Shown here: piece after piece, positions 60,612 through 64,000 of the stretch
Numbering within the stretch: the stretch's first letter is position 1
How the letters are laid out: each line of letters opens with the position of its first letter
Source of the DNA: Neostapfia colusana
Lineage: Eukaryota; Streptophyta; Magnoliopsida; Poales; Poaceae
Reading direction: 5' to 3'
NCBI GenBank assembly: GCA_030760725.1
Contig: JASWHV010000012.1
Coordinates: 19,730,368-19,794,367 of the forward strand
Length of the DNA stretch: 64,000 nt
The notes under the pieces: model-generated
What the model saw: the letters and a program-made list of their open reading frames with translations, nothing else
What the model was told of the DNA's origin: nothing
Database searches by the model: none
Made by a program: the position numbers and the translations under genes

Positions 60612-62380
60612 GCTGCAAGAATGAGCAATTTACTAAAATTCAAAGTTCAAACTCAACTTGAATTCAAAAACATTAACCGTCAAAGCATCACTTCAATAAT
60701 GCAGCACACGTAATCTAACCAGGGTTTCGACAATTCTGAAATCTATCAAACGTGAGCAAGTTTGTCCAAACCCTTAATTCCAACAGTAGGACAAACTGAA
60801 AAATAACTCAAGAACATGTTATGGAGCTTAGAGAAGTCTAAAAAATCCCTGTCCACAAAAAGTCCTAAGTTACATAGGCAATAAGCACTACTCTGTTCAG
60901 AATGACTAATAGGTCTTAATCCCAGAATTTGAATACGAAAATGGCAATTTCATGTCTCAAGTTGAATATCAAAGTTATAGTTAACTTCAATATATTTCCA
61001 ACGAGTATTGATTTGCCTTCATATCAGATCTGGACCAAAAGTTGTGATATTTCAAAGTTAACAGAAATCTGGAACAATTTTGACAGCACCTCCTTTGAAA
61101 GTGGCTGTTTTGTCCGCAACATTTCATACAATTAAACTCCAAATCTGGAGAAACTTTGAACTACAAAGTCATAGAACATATCACAAGCTTTGCAACGGTG
61201 TATTACTTGACCCTTAGAAATTTTTCTACAGAAAGTTATGGTCGAAATACAGAAATTTCCAAAGAGCAATTTGTGACTGCCCTATTTTTGGGCAGTTCAC
61301 ACTCCTCTGAGAATTTCATCCATTTGAAAGGTGATTCTGATTTGGAGTTCTACTGAAGAGTTGTAGAATACTTCAATAGCTTTCCATAAATGTATCACTC
61401 ACCTCCATTGGTTCAACCAAACAAAAGTTATGTCCTGTTCAACTTCAGAAAAAAATTTGCTGAAAACAGGGGAGGTTATTCCTAAGTCTTTGTGAATAAA
61501 TCTATACTCCCAATTGACTCTTAGTTCAATATAGGAGTTCATTACCCCCTAATAGAATCCTAGACTCCAAATTTACTCTTTTCCTTTTCAAACCTTATTT
61601 TTCATGCGGTTCAAAACATGTCACGGTACTACGTTGCCTCACCAAATTAAAATCCTATCCTGCTTTATACCGGCTTATACATCTCAAGTTGTGGCACTAA
61701 AACGATCACTCAAAAATGTTTTCTACACGACATGTTCTAACGTGGTTAAGGTACCTGCAGAAAATCACTCAATAATTATGCACACATTTCAGGCAGGTCC
61801 ATGTCGTAGTAAAAACATACGCCCCGTATCATTGCCATACGGGCCGTCCTTGAGTCAAGCCACGTCTCAAGGTACATGCTCGGATTATTCACCACCCGAT
61901 GGGGGCTCCACACCTTTGCAATAAAGCACACCGGTGGAACAGCGCCTTCGTATGCCTCATAGGACATGAAGAGTTCTAGAGAACACACTTTGTGTTACAA
62001 ACCACACGATGGGGTCTCCTCCTCTTTCCCCTGGGTTTGCGCACTGGAGGCTAGTGCCATTCATATGTCTCTAAGACATGAAGAGTCTTAGAAAACATAT
62101 TCACTTCCCGTCCATTGCTGAACGGGACATCCCACACTACTTTCCTCGTATGGGTGAGCTAACCGAAATTGATCCGCTTTCGGTGGCGTTCCTTACCATT
62201 CTTACCTCCACGTAGGTGCGTCGCTACAGAATTGAAATACTGAATGATAACACACTGTTAGCTTGCCACCTAAGTAACTATGCTAATAATACTCCTTATG
62301 TGGGCATACTATATGTTCCTCACTCGTATACTCCTGAGTTTTCAAAAACATGCTCTTTTCATGCGTGCTATTCCCAATGC
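60612..62380 (-). other. Element E untranslated leader
   Basis: 1.77 kb without a convincing gene and no ORF0. Shares blocks with the B and B2 leaders, including the stem-loop at 62162-62184 and a TTGCGCACTGGAGGCTAGTG block near 62035 that is also present in B2 near 28420. Confidence 0.7.
62162..62184 (-). promoter_or_regulatory. Conserved leader stem-loop, element E
   Basis: ACCGAAA and TTTCGGT around a 9 nt loop, about 197 nt downstream of the primer site in element sense; same stem as 12695-12717. Confidence 0.45.
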
Positions 62381-62393
62381 GGCTCTGATACCA
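62381..62393 (-). other. Primer binding site, element E
   Basis: Reverse complement TGGTATCAGAGCC, tRNA-Met type, 4 nt from the 5' LTR edge at 62398. Confidence 0.85.
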
Positions 62394-62397
62394 CGTC

Positions 62398-64000
62398 TGT
62401 GAGGCCCGGGAATCGCAGTGGGTGGTGCCGTGCGATGCGGCACCCAACAGCAAGCACGAAAAGGGATGTAAGAACATAACGGAACCATTTTGTTACTCAA
62501 GATAAGTTCTTTTACAACATAAGTAAACACACAGCGTAAATTAAAATTTGCTGGACAAACTACTCAATCTCGACCCTAACTACGCCGAAGAGAAGTCGTT
62601 CAGCCCGTGAACGCTTCCTACTAGCTTCACCAAAGAAAGGCAGCAGCTAGGTTTCCGATGAATTGAACGAACCGTGAGGTTCGTCGTCCCACCAAACAAC
62701 CCTCTTCATAGCAGGCATCCTTCTACCTGCAAAAGCAACTCAAAAGCAATCGTGAGCACTAAGGCTCAGCAAGACTTAACCGTCACTCCTAAACATGTAA
62801 CTCTAAATGCAGGGGTAGTAAGACAGTAGGAACAGGAATTTGCAAAATGCAACTTGACTAAACTTAATCCTTATATTCAGATTCTTATAGCCTTCATTTT
62901 AGTGGTCCTCACGCCTCACAACATCGGAAGTCCACAATCAAACAAGAAACGCTTATCCCGATGTTGCTAGCCTAAGGTGGAAATGAAATTTAGTTGGCTC
63001 TATATCTACTTCAGTCAAGGTTCCAATACGGTGATTAATACACAAACAACAAGTTAAGAGACTTAGGTCCTCTTCTTACTAAGTCACGGCGCAGTGGGCA
63101 AGTATGCTCAATCCTCTTCCGCGAGCGACGTTGATTCGAATCAATAACAACCCGGAATACACGACACATACATCCGCCTCGAAAGACTCTCTCAAGAGCT
63201 CTTTCTTACGTTGTATGCAGCAACCTTTCACACGACACCCCGACATAGAAAAATATTTCGCGCCGAGCAGGATGGTCCTCTACGCGGACACGTCGAAGTT
63301 GCCCGCTAAAGGATTTACACCTCCCGCCTTCTCAACGCCATTCCCACGCGAAGTATGAGTTTCTATATCACGGTCCATCGAGTTACATCGGTTTCATGGG
63401 TTCCATACCCCACTATATATCCAGTATAGCTCAATCTTGTCCAGCAGGGCCGCATACATACGGTCCTTAACCGACACGAACGGGGCTACAACCAACCTCC
63501 ACAGTTGCCTTACCATCCCGGTCCAGGCCAAATGTGGTCTCAAGCATTGTCACACCCATCGCAGGTCGAGACCAACCTTGAGAGCTCCATCCTACAGGAA
63601 CATCCCCGTCCCCATCTCATTTTCATGAGGGTGCTCTTGTCATCAAACATCTCGCGAGTAACTCCATTACTCGACCTCTCTCGCGAGTAGCTTTTTACTA
63701 CTCGACTTCTACCGAGCTAGCTACAACATTAGCCTAGCATCTACAACGAGGCCAATCCTACACTAAACCTTCTACTCAGGGATGTAAAAGCCATGCAAGT
63801 GGGTTTCAATCATCCTATACATAATGCATAATATCAAGTCTAATAACCATGAGGTGAAGTAAAGAAAAATTTAAAACGGTAAAGATATGCATACTGGGGC
63901 TTGCCTTGCTCACGGTTTTGTTAGAATCTAGTAGTTAGTCTTCCTCCGGAGAATCCTCCAAACTCGTCACGATATGGAGATCCTCGCTGCAGAGTCGAGT
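62398..64000 (-). repeat. Element E 5' LTR, first 1.6 kb (continues past the window)
   Basis: Aligns with 50834 to about 52440 with scattered substitutions. Stem-loops at 62424-62444, 62746-62772, 63655-63673 and 63684-63704. Confidence 0.92.

Larger units (their letters stand above)
50834..64000 (-). mobile_element. Element E: chromovirus, minus strand, 5' LTR running off the window
   Basis: 3' LTR 50834-54994, polypurine tract, pol 55057-58520 broken by frameshifts, LINE insertion 58521-59682, gag 59699-60611, leader, primer site 62381-62393 and 5' LTR from 62398 to the window end. The visible 1.6 kb of the two LTRs agree closely. TTTCT (50829-50833) is the presumptive target site in LTR G; its partner lies outside. 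Confidence 0.9.

Noticed and set aside
1..64000. Host genes, tRNA or rRNA genes, bacterial-type operons, CRISPR or defence systems
   Set aside because: All longer coding stretches are retroelement proteins or antisense and LTR artefacts; no tRNA clover-leaf or other gene families were recognised by eye on either strand.

Overview
The window is plant nuclear DNA, most likely from a grass with a large genome. It consists entirely of nested and rearranged Ty3/gypsy LTR retrotransposons of chromovirus type (Tekay/Del-like: tRNA-Met type primer sites, LTRs of 3.4-4.2 kb, pol order protease-RT-RNase H-integrase, chromodomain-like C-terminus) plus one 5'-truncated RTE-type LINE. I see no host gene, tRNA, rRNA or CRISPR array. 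Every pol-derived gene except one long reading frame is visibly broken, mostly by C-to-T type stop codons and small frameshifts.

Left part (1-25916). A decayed minus-strand pol (H, 1-1109) is cut by element A. A runs LTR (1110-4516), primer site, an extra upstream gene (ORF0, 4735-5505), gag-pol (5827 to about 9940, resuming 19761-20107), LTR (20153-23566), and then a second primer site, ORF0 and gag that stop abruptly at 25916. It is a tandem LTR-internal-LTR-internal array, not a simple element. A's integrase is split by a 9.8 kb block (9941-19760) without target-site duplication. That block holds a different element (B, minus strand) in circularly permuted order: on its own strand RT thumb-RNase H-integrase, one LTR (12922-16683), primer site, gag-protease-RT fingers. 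A 0.7 kb inverted copy of its integrase is added at the right edge.

Right part (25917-64000). A2 joins head-on to a minus-strand gag fragment (B2), whose LTR is cut after 53 bp by a plus-strand LTR (C, 28827). C is cut by minus-strand element F (LTR from 30158). F's LTR is cut by the only complete element, D (32359-46830), with 4.2 kb LTRs and a verified 5 bp duplication CGGAT. F's integrase is cut by LTR G (49578), G by element E (50834 to beyond the window), and E's gag-pol boundary by the LINE (58521-59682, 16 bp duplication). Reading inward the nest is B2 > C > F > G > E > LINE.

The most interesting signals are structural. (1) The permuted single-LTR block looks like captured circular retroelement DNA. 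(2) It ends in a long inverted repeat that could yield double-stranded RNA. (3) Three short stem-loops sit at matching positions in the 3' part of LTRs from several subfamilies, with base changes that preserve pairing. (4) A two-copy ORF0 of unknown function lies upstream of gag. No new enzymatic or defence system is evident.
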